DNA of 64,000 nt from Corynebacterium minutissimum (GCF_000805675.1 NZ_JSEF01000012.1:124001-188000); one strand, 5' to 3'; shown: positions 11,214-23,072, numbered from the stretch's first letter. A program made the numbers and translations. Notes: generated by a model from the sequence alone, not told the origin.

Positions 11214-12086
11214 ATGACGTTGTTTGATTCCCCGCCCATTTTGGTGACCGGCATGTCCGGTGGAGGCCTAACCTCGGCAGCCAAGGTGTTGGAGGATAAG
11301 GGCTACTACGTGGCCCACAACATCCCGCCGAAGGCCATCGTTGACCTGCTCAAGCTTTGTGCACGTCCGGACTCGCCGGTGACCAAGATCGCGGCGGTGA
11401 CTGATGTGCGCTCCCGCATGTTCCCTGGCTCCCTTCCGGAGACGCTCGACGAGCTGGCAGAACTGGACATGAAACCGACTTTGCTCTTCCTTGATGCACG
11501 CGATGATGTCCTTATCCGCCGGTTCGATTCGGTGCGCCGAACCCACCCGCTCCAGGACGGAGAGACCCTCAAGGCAGGTATCCAGCGTGAGCGCGTGGCC
11601 GTTCAGGATATTCGCAACCGTGCGGACATCATTATCGATACGACTAATCTTTCTATTCATGATCTGCGCCGGGCCATTGAGGCGTCGTTCGGCGAGATGG
11701 GGCATGAACGCCAGCACGTCACGCTTGAGTCTTTTGGCTTCAAGCACGGCTCACCGCGCGATGCCGATCTCGTTGTCGATGTGCGGTTTCTTCCCAATCC
11801 TTATTGGGTCCCGGAACTGCGCGGCTACCGCGGTACGGACGAACCTGTAGCTGACTACGTCTTGTCACGAGACGCTGCAGAGCCCTTCATCCAGAACTTC
11901 ATCAACATGTTTGATTCGATGCTGACTGGCTACCGCCATGAAGGAAAGAACTTCATCACGGTAGGCATTGGCTGTACCGGTGGTCACCATCGCTCAGTTG
12001 CGATTACTGAAGAAATCGCGCGCCGACTGCGTGAGCGCGGGGACATCGACGTCAGCACGCTGCACCGCGACATCAATCGCGATTAG
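11214..12086 (+). CDS. rapZ: RapZ/YvcJ family nucleotide-binding protein
   Basis: A 290-residue P-loop protein. In Escherichia coli RapZ controls amino-sugar synthesis through small RNAs; its role in corynebacteria is not settled. The Walker A region reads [11 protein letters not shown], without the usual lysine after the glycines, so nucleotide binding may differ from classical P-loops. The C-terminal domain holds the [10 protein letters not shown] motif. I chose the ATG at 11214 over a GTG at 11196; TAAGAA about eight bases before the ATG and the lack of a strong ribosome site suggest a leaderless start. It forms the conserved rapZ-yvcK-whiA set. Confidence 0.93.
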   Translation: MTLFDSPPILVTGMSGGGLTSAAKVLEDKGYYVAHNIPPKAIVDLLKLCARPDSPVTKIAAVTDVRSRMFPGSLPETLDELAELDMKPTLLFLDARDDVLIRRFDSVRRTHPLQDGETLKAGIQRERVAVQDIRNRADIIIDTTNLSIHDLRRAIEASFGEMGHERQHVTLESFGFKHGSPRDADLVVDVRFLPNPYWVPELRGYRGTDEPVADYVLSRDAAEPFIQNFINMFDSMLTGYRHEGKNFITVGIGCTGGHHRSVAITEEIARRLRERGDIDVSTLHRDINRD

Positions 12087-12128
12087 TTTCACTCTCTCTC
12101 ACACCACACATCGAAAGCCGGTACCTAC

Positions 12129-13115
12129 GTGACCTCAGCTCCTTCTCACATGGCCAGCCTTGGCGGAGGCCATGGCCTTTACCAAACCCTGCTGGCAGCT
12201 CGCCGTACGGGCGCCGAAGCGATCTCTGCCATCGTGACGGTGGCGGATGACGGCGGTTCGTCCGGCCGGCTTCGCCGTGAACTCGACATTATTCCGCCCG
12301 GGGACCTGCGCATGGCATTGGCAGCGTTGTCCAGCGATTCTGAGGAGGGCCAGCTGTGGGCGACGACCTTGCAGCACCGTTTCCGTGGCAATGGCGCCAT
12401 GGCTGGCCACGCCGTGGGCAACCTGCTCATCGCTGGATTGAGTGACGTGTTGGGTGATTTTCAGGCAGCGCTGGACGCTGTAGCTAAGCTCACAGGCTCC
12501 GCTGGGCGCGTGCTCCCGTCTGTCAATCTTCCGCTCAATATTGAAGCGGATGTAGCTGGGCTTGACGACGACCCCCGAGTCATGCGCTCTGTTCGCGGTC
12601 AGGTGGCCGTTGCGTCGACGGTGGGACAGGTACGCCGCGTGCGCATCATTCCGGAACGTCCGGATGCAAACCCAGATACGCTCGATGCTCTGCATAAGGC
12701 GGACATGATTACGTTGGGGCCTGGATCGTGGTTTAGCTCCGTCTTGCCGCACGTGTTGGTTCCGGACATTGTGGAAGCAATTACGTCCTCTGATGCGCTG
12801 CGCGTTGTCGTGCTGAATCTGTCGGCCGAGCCAGGGGAGACCCAAGGTTTTTCTGCTGAGCGTCACCTTCACGTCTTGGCACAACATGCTCCGAATCTGC
12901 GGGTAGACCGCGTCATCGTCGATAGTGAAAGCCTGCCCAATGAATCCGAGCGCGTTTTTGTCCAACGTGCTGCAAGCGTGTTAGGAGCGACCGCGGTTTT
13001 CCGAGACGTGTGCCAGGTCGATGACAACGGGCAGATCCTTAATAAGCATTGTCCGGATAAACTTGCTGCGGTATTTAACGAGCTCTATAGCGAGTATGCC
13101 AGCGAGGCTGAATAG
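12129..13115 (+). CDS. yvcK: YvcK/CofD-like protein
   Basis: A 328-residue Rossmann-like protein related to the 2-phospho-L-lactate transferase CofD. YvcK proteins bind UDP-sugars and affect carbon use and cell-wall synthesis in Bacillus and mycobacteria. Visible are the N-terminal GGGHGL loop, the VTVADDGGSSGRLR segment and the GPGSWFSS motif. The start is a GTG at 12129 with GAAAG before it. It lies between rapZ and whiA, the order conserved in Gram-positive bacteria. Confidence 0.93.
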   Translation: MTSAPSHMASLGGGHGLYQTLLAARRTGAEAISAIVTVADDGGSSGRLRRELDIIPPGDLRMALAALSSDSEEGQLWATTLQHRFRGNGAMAGHAVGNLLIAGLSDVLGDFQAALDAVAKLTGSAGRVLPSVNLPLNIEADVAGLDDDPRVMRSVRGQVAVASTVGQVRRVRIIPERPDANPDTLDALHKADMITLGPGSWFSSVLPHVLVPDIVEAITSSDALRVVVLNLSAEPGETQGFSAERHLHVLAQHAPNLRVDRVIVDSESLPNESERVFVQRAASVLGATAVFRDVCQVDDNGQILNKHCPDKLAAVFNELYSEYASEAE

Positions 13116-13256
13116 TCGAAGCGTGGACCTGCTGCATACTACGGCAGGCAAGGTGCGATAGAAGCCCTGCCGTGCGCGTGCGCACGGCCCGCACGTTAAA
13201 CTATGGGGCACTTACAGCCGCATGGCGGTATCAACAGTCGAAAGGGGAGACACAAA

Positions 13257-14246
13257 GTGTCTGCGTCATTGACCGATCAGGTCAAGGAGGAGCTAACTGC
13301 GGTTTCCGTACCGCGACAGTCTGCCCGCGCGGCAGAAGTTGCCGCTATTTTGAGGTTCGCAGGTGAGCTTCACGTCACTGGCGAGCGCGTGACCTATGAC
13401 GTCGAGCTGGAGTCGAAAAAGGTGGCTGACCGCCTCGTCAGTGCGTTGGATGAGCTCTATTCCATCACTGCCACGACGAACCTGGCGGGCCCTGCGTCCT
13501 CGTCGAAGAAGAATCGTATCCAGGTTCGTATTACGTCTGGGGCGAAGGAGCTTACCCGCCGTCTCGGCCTCGTGACACGTTCCGGTCACCCAGTAGTAGG
13601 CCTGCCGCCTCAGGTTATCTCCGGTTCCATCGCTGATAATGAGGCCGCATGGCGTGGTGCATTCTTGGCCCAGGGATCGCTCACTGAGCCGGGACGATCC
13701 TCAGCGCTGGAAGTTACTTGCCCTTGCCAAGAGGCAGCACTGGCACTTGTGGGCTGTGCTCGCCGCCTAGGTGTGCCAGCTAAGACGAAGGAAACCCGTG
13801 GTGCGGACCGCGTCGTGGTGCGTGACGGCGACGCAATCGGTGCGCTGTTGACCCGTATGGGCGCGCAAGAAACGCGCTTGACATGGGAGAAGAAGCGCAT
13901 TCAACGCGAAGCTCATGACACGTCCCGTCGTCTCGACAACTTTGACGATGCCAACCTGCGGCGCTCAGCGCGTGCGGCTGTTACTGCGGCTGCCCGTGTA
14001 GAGCGCGCAATGGTGATTTTGGGCGATGACGTACCTGAGCACCTAGCCGATGCAGGCCGTTTGCGCGTACAGCACCGCGAAGCGTCCTTGGAAGAGCTAG
14101 GCCGCCTGGCGGACCCGCCGATGACCAAGGATGCGGTTGCGGGCCGCATCCGACGATTGCTGTCCATGGCAGATAAACGAGCGAAAGAACTCGGAGTCCC
14201 CGATACCACGAAGTCCGTAACGGAGGACCTTTTTAACGATGCCTAA
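13257..14246 (+). CDS. whiA: Sporulation/cell-division transcription regulator WhiA
   Basis: A 329-residue DNA-binding protein with an N-terminal LAGLIDADG-like domain and a C-terminal helix-turn-helix (about residues 275-320). WhiA controls cell-division genes in Streptomyces; in C. glutamicum it works with a WhiB-type partner. I chose the GTG at 13257, with AAAGGGGAG at 13241-13249, over the ATG at 13203; the length then matches C. glutamicum WhiA (about 327). TAAACT at 13197-13202 could be a promoter -10 box inside the yvcK-whiA gap. Confidence 0.94.
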   Translation: MSASLTDQVKEELTAVSVPRQSARAAEVAAILRFAGELHVTGERVTYDVELESKKVADRLVSALDELYSITATTNLAGPASSSKKNRIQVRITSGAKELTRRLGLVTRSGHPVVGLPPQVISGSIADNEAAWRGAFLAQGSLTEPGRSSALEVTCPCQEAALALVGCARRLGVPAKTKETRGADRVVVRDGDAIGALLTRMGAQETRLTWEKKRIQREAHDTSRRLDNFDDANLRRSARAAVTAAARVERAMVILGDDVPEHLADAGRLRVQHREASLEELGRLADPPMTKDAVAGRIRRLLSMADKRAKELGVPDTTKSVTEDLFNDA

Positions 14247-14293
14247 GGAAAGTTAACGCCCGTTCGGACATTAATCCGGCGGATTTCCGCGAC

Positions 14294-14333
14294 GCCACCC
14301 TGAATATATGTCTGGGTGGCTTCACTAATTTTT
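14294..14333 (+). terminator. Rho-independent terminator after whiA
   Basis: GCCACCC at 14294-14300 pairs with GGGTGGC at 14314-14320 around a 13-base loop, followed by a T-rich stretch. It lies 47 bases after the whiA stop and separates the whiA operon from gap. Confidence 0.75.
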
Positions 14334-15745
<1,412 letters not shown>

Positions 15746-15834
15746 GTGGGGGTGACGAAGATGCGCATTTCCACACTTCTTAACTGAATACCTCTAACCT
15801 TTAGCTTGAACACTGACCATTAAAGGAGAACACC

Positions 15835-17052
15835 ATGGCTTTCAAGACTTTGGATGACCTGCTCAAAGAAGGCGTCGAGGGCCGCCACGTCCTCGTCCGC
15901 TCGGACTTCAACGTCCCCTTGGATGACGAAGGAAACATCACCGACTCCGGCCGCATCACCGCGTCCCTTCCCACCATCAAGGCCCTCGTGGAGGGCGGCG
16001 CCAAGGTAATCCTGTCCGCTCACCTTGGTCGCCCGAAGGGTGAGGCCAACCCGAAGTACTCCCTGGAGCCGGTTGCTGAGGCTCTGTCTGAAGCCCTCGA
16101 CCAGTACGTGGCGCTTGCTGGCGATGTCAGCGGTGAAGACGCTCACGAACGCGCCAACGGCCTCAATGATGGCGATGTACTCCTGCTGGAAAACGTCCGT
16201 TTCGACCCGCGTGAGACCTCCAAGGATGAAGCAGAACGTGGCGCTTTTGCCGATGAACTTGTCGCTCTAGCCGCTGACAATGGTGCTTTCGTTTCCGACG
16301 GTTTCGGCGTTGTTCACCGCGCTCAGGCTTCCGTGTACGACGTGGCTAAGCGCCTTCCTGCCTACGCCGGCAAGCTCGTTCAGAAGGAAGTAGAGACCCT
16401 TGCTGCCGTAGCCAAGGAGCCGGAGCACCCCTACGTTGTCGTTCTTGGTGGCGCCAAAGTCTCCGATAAGCTCGGCGTCATTGAGGCACTTGCAGGCAAA
16501 GCCGACAAGGTCATCATCGGCGGCGGCATGTGCTACACCCTTCTGGCAGCTCAGGGCTACAACGTCCAGAACTCCCTGCTGCAGGAAGATCAGATTGACA
16601 ACTGCAAGGACCTGCTCGAGCGCTTCGGCGACAAGATCGTTCTCCCAGTAGACCTCGTTGCGGCCACCGAGTTCGACGCCAACGCAGAGAACAAGGTCGT
16701 CGCGCTCGACGGAATTCCGGAAGGCTGGATGTCCCTCGATATCGGACCGGAGTCGGTAAAGAAGTTCGATGAGGTTATCGCCACCTCCAAGACTGTCTTC
16801 TGGAATGGCCCCATGGGTGTCTTCGAGATGGAGGCTTTCTCCAAGGGCACTGCTGGCGTCGCGCAGTCCATTATCGATGCCACCGCTAAGAATGGCTCCT
16901 TCACTGTCGTGGGTGGCGGCGATTCCGCTGCCTCCGTCCGCCTGCTGGGCCTGGACGAAGATGGCTTCTCCCACATTTCCACCGGTGGTGGCGCATCCCT
17001 TGAGTTCCTTGAAGGCAAGGAGCTGCCGGGCGTCAAGGTCCTCGAGTCCTAA
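15835..17052 (+). CDS. pgk: Phosphoglycerate kinase
   Basis: A 405-residue glycolytic kinase making ATP from 1,3-bisphosphoglycerate. The N-terminal RSDFNVPLD loop, the [10 protein letters not shown] phosphate site and the [11 protein letters not shown] nucleotide-binding stretch near the C terminus are present. The ATG has AAAGGAGA before it. It is followed at 38 bases by tpiA. A strongly folded spacer separates it from gap, which may allow gap to be expressed at a different level from pgk-tpiA. Confidence 0.98.
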   Translation: MAFKTLDDLLKEGVEGRHVLVRSDFNVPLDDEGNITDSGRITASLPTIKALVEGGAKVILSAHLGRPKGEANPKYSLEPVAEALSEALDQYVALAGDVSGEDAHERANGLNDGDVLLLENVRFDPRETSKDEAERGAFADELVALAADNGAFVSDGFGVVHRAQASVYDVAKRLPAYAGKLVQKEVETLAAVAKEPEHPYVVVLGGAKVSDKLGVIEALAGKADKVIIGGGMCYTLLAAQGYNVQNSLLQEDQIDNCKDLLERFGDKIVLPVDLVAATEFDANAENKVVALDGIPEGWMSLDIGPESVKKFDEVIATSKTVFWNGPMGVFEMEAFSKGTAGVAQSIIDATAKNGSFTVVGGGDSAASVRLLGLDEDGFSHISTGGGASLEFLEGKELPGVKVLES

Positions 17053-17090
17053 TCCACTACGTTCAAGCTCAACCTGTAGAAAGGCACATC

Positions 17091-17870
17091 ATGGCACGTA
17101 CCCCACTTATCGCCGGCAACTGGAAGATGAACCTCGACCACAAGGAAGCCATCGGCTCCCTGCAGAAGTTTTCCTTTGCATTGCCGAAGGACTACTACGA
17201 GAAGGTCGACGTAGCCTTTATGGTTCCGTTCACCGATATCCGCACGGTGCAGACGCTTGTCGATGGCGACGATCTCAAGTTCACCTATGGTTCTCAGGAC
17301 ATTTCTAAGCACGAGTCCGGCGCCTACACCGGTGAGGTCTCTGGCAAGATGCTCTCCGCCCTGGGCTGCTCGTGGGCAGTCGTTGGTCACTCTGAGCGCC
17401 GCCAGTACCACGGCGAGACCGACAAGCTCGTAGCCGAGAAGGCCGCTGCGGCTCTGGCCAATGGCATCAGCCCTATCGTCTGTGTAGGCGAGCCGCTTGA
17501 CGTTCGCGAAAAGGGCACGCACGTTGACTACGTGGTAACCCAGACTCGTAACTCTCTGGACGGCCTGTCCGCCGAAGACTTGGCCAAGACTGTTATCGCT
17601 TATGAGCCAGTGTGGGCCATCGGCACCGGCAAGGTGGCATCTGCGGATGACGCCCAGGAAGTGTGCGCGGCCATCCGTGACCTCGTCCGCGAGCTTGGTG
17701 GCGAGGAGGTTGCTGAGAGCATCCGCATTCTCTACGGAGGCTCCGTCAAGGTTGACTCCGTTGCTGAAATCGTAGGCAAGCCGGACGTTGATGGCGGTCT
17801 GGTTGGCGGCGCTTCGCTCAAGGGTGAGGAGTTTGCCAAGCTGGCAGCCAACGCTGCTTTGGATGCTTAA
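17091..17870 (+). CDS. tpiA: Triose-phosphate isomerase
   Basis: A 259-residue TIM-barrel enzyme of glycolysis. Seen are the GNWKMN start with the catalytic lysine, the VVGHSERR stretch with the catalytic histidine, the [12 protein letters not shown] active-site loop with the glutamate, and YGGSVK. An AGAAAGG ribosome site precedes the ATG. A terminator-like hairpin follows. In C. glutamicum ppc comes next; here the space to secG is only 197 bases. Confidence 0.98.
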   Translation: MARTPLIAGNWKMNLDHKEAIGSLQKFSFALPKDYYEKVDVAFMVPFTDIRTVQTLVDGDDLKFTYGSQDISKHESGAYTGEVSGKMLSALGCSWAVVGHSERRQYHGETDKLVAEKAAAALANGISPIVCVGEPLDVREKGTHVDYVVTQTRNSLDGLSAEDLAKTVIAYEPVWAIGTGKVASADDAQEVCAAIRDLVRELGGEEVAESIRILYGGSVKVDSVAEIVGKPDVDGGLVGGASLKGEEFAKLAANAALDA

Positions 17871-17918
17871 GCTCTGACGCACTCACGCCGAGGCACCACA
17901 CAGCTGCGCTACCGCTAG

Positions 17919-17948
17919 GCGGGTCGGAATGGTTTCCGGCCCGCTTTA
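17919..17948 (+). terminator. Rho-independent terminator after tpiA
   Basis: GCGGG-T-CGGAA at 17919-17929 pairs with TTCCG-G-CCCGC at 17934-17944 (one wobble pair), followed by TTTAT. It ends the gap-pgk-tpiA unit. TAGCAT at 17954-17959 just after it could be the -10 box for secG. Confidence 0.72.
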
Positions 17949-18067
17949 TGGTGTAGCATCAAGGAATGTCCTGCGCTGGCTGGATGCTTCAGGCGCGCTG
18001 AGCAGTGCCGTCTTGATGCCGCGCAACCATTACAAACGCTTCAACCGTGTAAACAAGGAACTATTTC

Positions 18068-18301
18068 ATGATCTTGGCCCTGGAAATCATCCTGGTGATT
18101 GCCGCAATCCTTATGTCCATCTTCGTGCTGTTGCACAAGGGCAAGGGCGGCGGCCTGTCGAGCCTGTTCGGCGGCGGCGTGCAGTCCAACCTTTCTGGTT
18201 CCACCGTGGTGGAGAAGAACCTTGATCGCTACACCGTGGTCATGGTCATTATTTGGCTCGCCTGCATCGTGGCGCTGAACCTGCTTCAGGCATACAGCTA
18301 G
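18068..18301 (+). CDS. secG: Preprotein translocase subunit SecG
   Basis: A 77-residue membrane protein of the Sec translocon. It has two hydrophobic helices (about residues 2-20 and 54-73) joined by the glycine-rich loop KGKGGGLSSLFGGG that is typical of SecG. The ATG follows an AAGGAA ribosome site. It stands alone between tpiA and the convergent pentose phosphate genes. Confidence 0.94.
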   Translation: MILALEIILVIAAILMSIFVLLHKGKGGGLSSLFGGGVQSNLSGSTVVEKNLDRYTVVMVIIWLACIVALNLLQAYS

Positions 18302-18345
18302 AGCGTTAACCCCTGCACGCCAAGGGCGTGTGGGGCGAAGAACCA

Positions 18346-18395
18346 AAAAGCCGCGGCACCCTTCACAACGATGGAGGGGGACCGCGGCCTTTGTC
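18346..18395. terminator. Bidirectional terminator between secG and pgl
   Basis: AAAAG-CCGCGG (18346-18356) pairs with CCGCGGC-CTTT (18383-18393, one bulged base). A-runs on one side and T-runs on the other mean it can stop both secG (plus) and pgl (minus) transcripts. Confidence 0.75.
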
Positions 18396-18453
18396 TTTAT
18401 TGTGAGAAGAGCCTAGAGGGATCGGCTTTCGCAAGCCCTAGGGGCTCTATGCA

Positions 18454-19215
18454 CTAGAGCTCAGTGGCAGCGCTGTCAGCGAGGAAGAGAACGGTTTCCT
18501 CGGTACCGTGAGCACCGGCAGCGGGCCAGTCCTCAGCAGCGGCACCGGCGACTAGATGCGCTGCGGCCTCGGCCTTTTCCTCACCCGCGACGAGGAACCA
18601 GACGCGCTGCGAACGGTTAATCGCGGGATAGGTCAGAGTGACACGTTCTGCTGGGGGCTTGGGGGAATCATGGACTGCAAAGGCAAAGTCTTTGTCTTCG
18701 TATACGGCCTCTGCGTGCGGGAAAATGGAATTAATGTGGCCTTCTCCGCCCATGCCCAGCAGGTGGAGGTCAAAACCTTCTGGGGCAAATTCTCGAATCT
18801 CGCCCTCATAGGCTTGAGCTGCGTGCTCCATCGAGATGGCACCGAGATCGTAGCCGTGGATGTGCTGCTCAGGAATATCCACGTGGCTAAGGAGTGCTTG
18901 GCGGGCTTGGCCTTCGTTCGAATCGGGGTCCGTGACCGGAACATTACGCTCATCACCAAAGAAGACGTGAACGCGAGTCCAATCGACCGTGAGAGCAGGG
19001 AAATCGGGCCCCTGTTCCTTGGCTGCGTGGTCCAAACGCGCGAGCTCGCGAAGGAGACCAATTCCTGCACCGCCACCAGTGAGCACAACGCGGGCGACGC
19101 CGTCCTTATGCAGGCCGCCGCCCGGGGTCTGGACTGCCGCAATCGCATCAATAAACGCGAGAGCGGCGGAGGATATGAGCTCGTCTACATCGCTGACGCG
19201 GTGAAGAGTAACCAT
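18454..19215 (-). CDS. pgl: 6-phosphogluconolactonase
   Basis: A 253-residue hydrolase of 6-phosphogluconolactone, the product of Zwf. The family stretches LTGGGAGIGLLREL, VHVFFGDERNVP and LLGMGGEGHINSIFPH are present. It is the last gene of the minus-strand pentose phosphate cluster and follows opcA by 44 bases. Older annotations call it devB. Confidence 0.95.
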   Translation of the reverse strand: MVTLHRVSDVDELISSAALAFIDAIAAVQTPGGGLHKDGVARVVLTGGGAGIGLLRELARLDHAAKEQGPDFPALTVDWTRVHVFFGDERNVPVTDPDSNEGQARQALLSHVDIPEQHIHGYDLGAISMEHAAQAYEGEIREFAPEGFDLHLLGMGGEGHINSIFPHAEAVYEDKDFAFAVHDSPKPPAERVTLTYPAINRSQRVWFLVAGEEKAEAAAHLVAGAAAEDWPAAGAHGTEETVLFLADSAATEL

Positions 19216-19259
19216 GGTGCAGGGCGATCCTTCGTGAAAGCTATCGAGGTTTAGTTTCT

Positions 19260-20198
19260 TTATTGCTTCTCACTGTAGTCTACGTTTGCCAAAGCGCGGA
19301 GAGCATGGGCGTATGTCCTGTCGGCGTCCAAATGACGCAGCTCCTCGGACAGCACCTCAGCTTCCGAGCGAACCGCCAGACTCACAAGTGATTCCGGTGA
19401 ACCCGGTACGGTGACCTTAACGGTTTCGGCGTCGACGACCGTAATATTGACATCTGCGGTTGGTCGTCGGAACACTAGGGAAGTAATCGGGAACGTGTTG
19501 TCCTCGCAGTCAGCAACGGTGCGATGGACGGGGACGGAGAGGGCGTCGAGAAGCCACCCTGCGGCAAAGTCCACGGCTGCGTGGTTGTGTGCACCAGCAA
19601 TCTCTACCGAGGTCACGGGCTCGTGCGGGTGCCGGTCCAGAGCCGAGGCAACAATGCCGCGCCACAGGGTAATCGCGCCCCAGGACATATCGGAGTCACC
19701 CGGCTTATACCCCGATGACAAGAGGTGAAGGTCGTATTGATCGACGCCATCGCCATGGGCCACGTTGGTAATACGGCGCTGAGCCAGCGTACCAATCGGA
19801 ACCGAAGCTGGGGACTGTGGGCAGGCCGTAGGCCACCACGCGACGATAGGTGTATCGGGCAACAGCAGGGGAGTTACGACCGCCTCTGCTTGGTCGGCCA
19901 AAGCGCCGTGGAGATGCATGACTACGATCTCGGACGCGCCGGCCTCACCACCAACGCGCAGCTCGGCATCAAGGCGCGTCTTGTCAGCTGGGTTACCGCG
20001 CGCAATAACGATTACGCGGGAGGGGTGCTCGTGGGAGGCATCGCGGACAGAATCCAGCAGGTTGTCCAGGTCGTCGCCCTCCTGAGTCATGACGATGAGG
20101 GTGAGCACGCGACCCGTGGTGAGCGTGTAGTGCTCTTGCATCTCGACGAGTTTCTGGGAAATCTTGCGCGTCGTCGTATTGGGCAAAGGGATAATCAT
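19260..20198 (-). CDS. opcA: Glucose-6-phosphate dehydrogenase assembly protein OpcA
   Basis: A 312-residue protein that in C. glutamicum associates with Zwf and is needed for full glucose-6-phosphate dehydrogenase activity. Recognised by the MIIPLPNTTT start and the WWPTACP segment in the middle, and by lying directly between zwf and pgl. GGAG precedes the ATG at suitable distance. The gap to zwf is only 20 bases. Confidence 0.94.
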   Translation of the reverse strand: MIIPLPNTTTRKISQKLVEMQEHYTLTTGRVLTLIVMTQEGDDLDNLLDSVRDASHEHPSRVIVIARGNPADKTRLDAELRVGGEAGASEIVVMHLHGALADQAEAVVTPLLLPDTPIVAWWPTACPQSPASVPIGTLAQRRITNVAHGDGVDQYDLHLLSSGYKPGDSDMSWGAITLWRGIVASALDRHPHEPVTSVEIAGAHNHAAVDFAAGWLLDALSVPVHRTVADCEDNTFPITSLVFRRPTADVNITVVDAETVKVTVPGSPESLVSLAVRSEAEVLSEELRHLDADRTYAHALRALANVDYSEKQ

Positions 20199-20218
20199 GG
20201 TGCTTTACTCCTCAGGAC

Positions 20219-21751
20219 CTACGGACGGCGCCAGGAGTGACCCTGACGGCGCAGCATTCTATCAGCGGACTCGGGTCCCCACGTTCCCGCGCGATACTGT
20301 TCCGGCTGGCCAATGCCAGACCAATACTGGATGATAGGGTCCAGGATGGACCAGGATAACTCCACCTCACGGTTGGTGGGGAAGAGCGACGACTCGTCCA
20401 ATAGAGCATCGAGGATGAGGCGCTCGTAGGCCTCGGGGGACTCCTCTGTAAAGGCGGAGGCGTAAGCGAAGTCCATGTTGACATCACGGACTTCCATGGT
20501 GGAACCGGGAACCTTTGAACCAAAGCGCATAGTCACGCCTTCATCCGGCTGAACACGGATAACGACTGCGTTCTGATCAAGCGCTTCGGCTTGACCTTGG
20601 TCAAAGGGTTGGTGCGGAGCAGTTTTGAACACGAGGGCAATCTCGGTTACGCGGCGGCCCAAGCGCTTGCCCGTGCGGAGGTAGAAGGGGACTCCTGCCC
20701 AACGGCGAGAATTCACCTTGAGGGTGCACGCGGCGTAGGTCTCGGTAGTGGATTCGGGATCGAAGCCTTCTTCTTCACGCAAACCCTTGACATACACCGA
20801 ACCTTGCCAACCGGCCGAGTATTGACCGCGAGCAGTGGTCTTGTTGAGCGGATGCACCGCTTGTGTGGCCTCCAGAACCTTGATTTTTTCGGCCTGAAGG
20901 GCTGCCGGGGCAAAGGAGGAAGGTTCCTCCATGGCCACAAGTGCAAGCAACTGCAGCAGGTGATTCTGAATAACGTCGCGCGCAGCGCCAATACCGTCGT
21001 AGTAGCCGGCACGTCCACCAAGGCCGATGTCCTCCGCCATTGTGATCTGGACGTGGTCGATGTAGTGAGCATTCCACATTGGCTCAAAAATCTGATTGGC
21101 AAAGCGCAGTGCCATGATGTTCTGCACGGTTTCTTTGCCTAGGTAGTGGTCGATACGGAAGACCGACGATTCTGGGAAGACGGCATTAACGATTTCATTG
21201 AGCTCACGGGCGGAAGCCTGATCGTGGCCGAAGGGCTTCTCAATGATGACGCGGCGCCATGAGTTGTCCGTGCTATCGGCCATGCCAACGCGTTCCAGTT
21301 GGTGGCAAATATCGGAGAAGAACTCTGGTGGAACGGACAAGTAATACGCCCAGTTACCACCCGTGCCACGGGAGGTGTTGAGCTCAGACAGCCGCGCTGA
21401 GAGCTTGTCGAAGCCGGCATCATCGAAATTGCCTTGGACGAATTCGATGCCCTTGGCTAGGTGCTCCCAGACATGCTCACTGAAGGTAGTGCGGGCGCCT
21501 GCTTCTGCAGCCTCGCGGACATAGGCGCAGAAGGCGTCCTTGTCCCAGTCACGGCGCCCGTAGCCCACAAGGGTAAAGCCGGCCGGCAACAGACCGCGGT
21601 TGGCCAAATCGTAAATGGCCGGCAGGAGCTTTTTACGTGCCAAGTCACCGGTCACGCCGAAAATCACCATGCCAGAGGGTCCAGCAATGCGCGGAAGACG
21701 CTTGTCTTTCGCGTTGCGCAACGGGTTGACCCACGCGCTGGTAGTGCTCAC
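20219..21751 (-). CDS. zwf: Glucose-6-phosphate 1-dehydrogenase
   Basis: A 510-residue enzyme that starts the oxidative pentose phosphate pathway and yields NADPH. GVTGDLARKKL binds the cofactor and RIDHYLGKE is the substrate site. I chose the GTG at 21751 (protein starts with STTSAWVNPLR after the initiator), which has AAAGGA six bases before it and matches the C. glutamicum N terminus; the upstream ATG at 21817 would add 22 unrelated residues. Two hairpins lie between tal and this gene. Confidence 0.96.
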   Translation of the reverse strand: MSTTSAWVNPLRNAKDKRLPRIAGPSGMVIFGVTGDLARKKLLPAIYDLANRGLLPAGFTLVGYGRRDWDKDAFCAYVREAAEAGARTTFSEHVWEHLAKGIEFVQGNFDDAGFDKLSARLSELNTSRGTGGNWAYYLSVPPEFFSDICHQLERVGMADSTDNSWRRVIIEKPFGHDQASARELNEIVNAVFPESSVFRIDHYLGKETVQNIMALRFANQIFEPMWNAHYIDHVQITMAEDIGLGGRAGYYDGIGAARDVIQNHLLQLLALVAMEEPSSFAPAALQAEKIKVLEATQAVHPLNKTTARGQYSAGWQGSVYVKGLREEEGFDPESTTETYAACTLKVNSRRWAGVPFYLRTGKRLGRRVTEIALVFKTAPHQPFDQGQAEALDQNAVVIRVQPDEGVTMRFGSKVPGSTMEVRDVNMDFAYASAFTEESPEAYERLILDALLDESSLFPTNREVELSWSILDPIIQYWSGIGQPEQYRAGTWGPESADRMLRRQGHSWRRP

Positions 21752-21807
21752 TAAGTGTCCTTTCGGTCTGTGTGAGGTAAGTCCAACAGCCCAGCATAGC
21801 GATACGT

Positions 21808-21901
21808 GCCCCACCAACGATAGTTGCCTGTGCGTTGGTGGGGCGAGTGGTGCGGCTGAACCCTAAAGAGATGCTCCGCAGCGCGGCCTTAGCGGCTGCG
21901 G
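21808..21901 (-). other. Two strong hairpins between tal and zwf
   Basis: Reading with transcription (minus), the first hairpin pairs 21895-21901 with 21876-21882 (7 bp, CCGCAGC/GCTGCGG). The second pairs 21833-21844 with 21808-21819 (12 bp, GCCCCACCAACG/CGTTGGTGGGGC, 13-base loop). Neither is followed by a clear T-run on the minus strand, so partial termination or mRNA processing is as likely as full termination. Confidence 0.6.
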
Positions 21902-21923
21902 ATGGACTCGGTGAAGGCGAGGG

Positions 21924-23009
21924 TTAAGCCAAACGATCAGTCATCGAGGCGAGAAGCTCTTCCCAGGCAGTGACGAACTTGTCCACGCCTTCTTGCTCTA
22001 GCACTGTGAAAACATCGGCGAAGTCAATGCCGACTGCTTCAAGTTGTGCGAAGACCTCTTCTGCCTGTGCGCCAGCGCCACTGAGGGTATCGCCGTGCAG
22101 GTTGCCCTGTTCAAGGACAGCGTCGATAGTCTTCTCCGGCATGGTGTTCACCGTGTTCGGGCCTGCCAGTTCGGAGACATACAGGGTGGCGGGGTACTCG
22201 GGGTTCTTCACACCAGTCGACGCCCATAGGGGACGCTGTACCTGTGCGCCTTCCGGAAGGCCAGAATCGGCGCCAAACTCCTTGGAGTACAGTGCGTAGG
22301 CACGCTGAGCGTTGGCCACACCAGCCTTACCGCGAAGCGCCAGTGCCTCATCACTACCCAGCAATTCGAGGCGCTTGTCCACCTCAGTGTCAAGGCGAGA
22401 CACGAAGAAGGATGCTACGGAATGGATAGCGGAGACGTCCTTACCGGCCTTCGCCGCACGTGCAATGCCCTCCTTGTAGGCGGCAATGACCTCGGCGTAG
22501 CGCTCCACCGAGAAAATCAGAGTGACGTTGACGGAGATACCTTCAGCGAGGGCATCAACGATGGCCGGAAGGGAACCTTCCGTGGCAGGAATCTTGATCA
22601 TGAGGTTGGGGCGATCCACCTGTGTCCACAGTTCACGGGCCTGAGCCAACGTGGCCTCAGCATCCGCAGAGATGCGCGGATCCACCTCGATGGAAACCCG
22701 GCCGTCGCGGCCTTCGGTCTTGTCGAAGATGTCCGAAAATACATCGCAGGCATTGCGGACATCGTCTATGGCGAGGGAGTAGACAGCCTCATCAGCAGCA
22801 GTGCCTTTTTCCTTCAGCGCAGCGATATCAGCGTCGTAGGAGGTTCCAGAGGACATCGCTGATGCGAAGATAGCCGGATTCGTGGTGACACCCACGATGG
22901 ACTTGGAGGTGAGAAGCTCGCGGAGATTACCCGAGTCGAGGCGCTCGCGCGACAAATCATCGAGCCATGTTGAAGTGCCGAGTTCAGCGAGATCATCGAT
23001 ATATGTCAT
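21924..23009 (-). CDS. tal: Transaldolase
   Basis: A 361-residue enzyme of the non-oxidative pentose phosphate pathway. VTTNPAIF near the N terminus and the Schiff-base lysine in NLMIKIPAT are present. The length equals the long actinobacterial transaldolases. The ATG at 23009 has GAAAGGA about 13 bases upstream, a rather wide spacing. It lies 89 bases after tkt. Confidence 0.96.
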   Translation of the reverse strand: MTYIDDLAELGTSTWLDDLSRERLDSGNLRELLTSKSIVGVTTNPAIFASAMSSGTSYDADIAALKEKGTAADEAVYSLAIDDVRNACDVFSDIFDKTEGRDGRVSIEVDPRISADAEATLAQARELWTQVDRPNLMIKIPATEGSLPAIVDALAEGISVNVTLIFSVERYAEVIAAYKEGIARAAKAGKDVSAIHSVASFFVSRLDTEVDKRLELLGSDEALALRGKAGVANAQRAYALYSKEFGADSGLPEGAQVQRPLWASTGVKNPEYPATLYVSELAGPNTVNTMPEKTIDAVLEQGNLHGDTLSGAGAQAEEVFAQLEAVGIDFADVFTVLEQEGVDKFVTAWEELLASMTDRLA

Positions 23010-23072
23010 GGTGAGTGCAGAATCCTTTCGTAGCCGGCGGTGAAATGCCGTGGTGGAGGGCTTAAATAAGCG

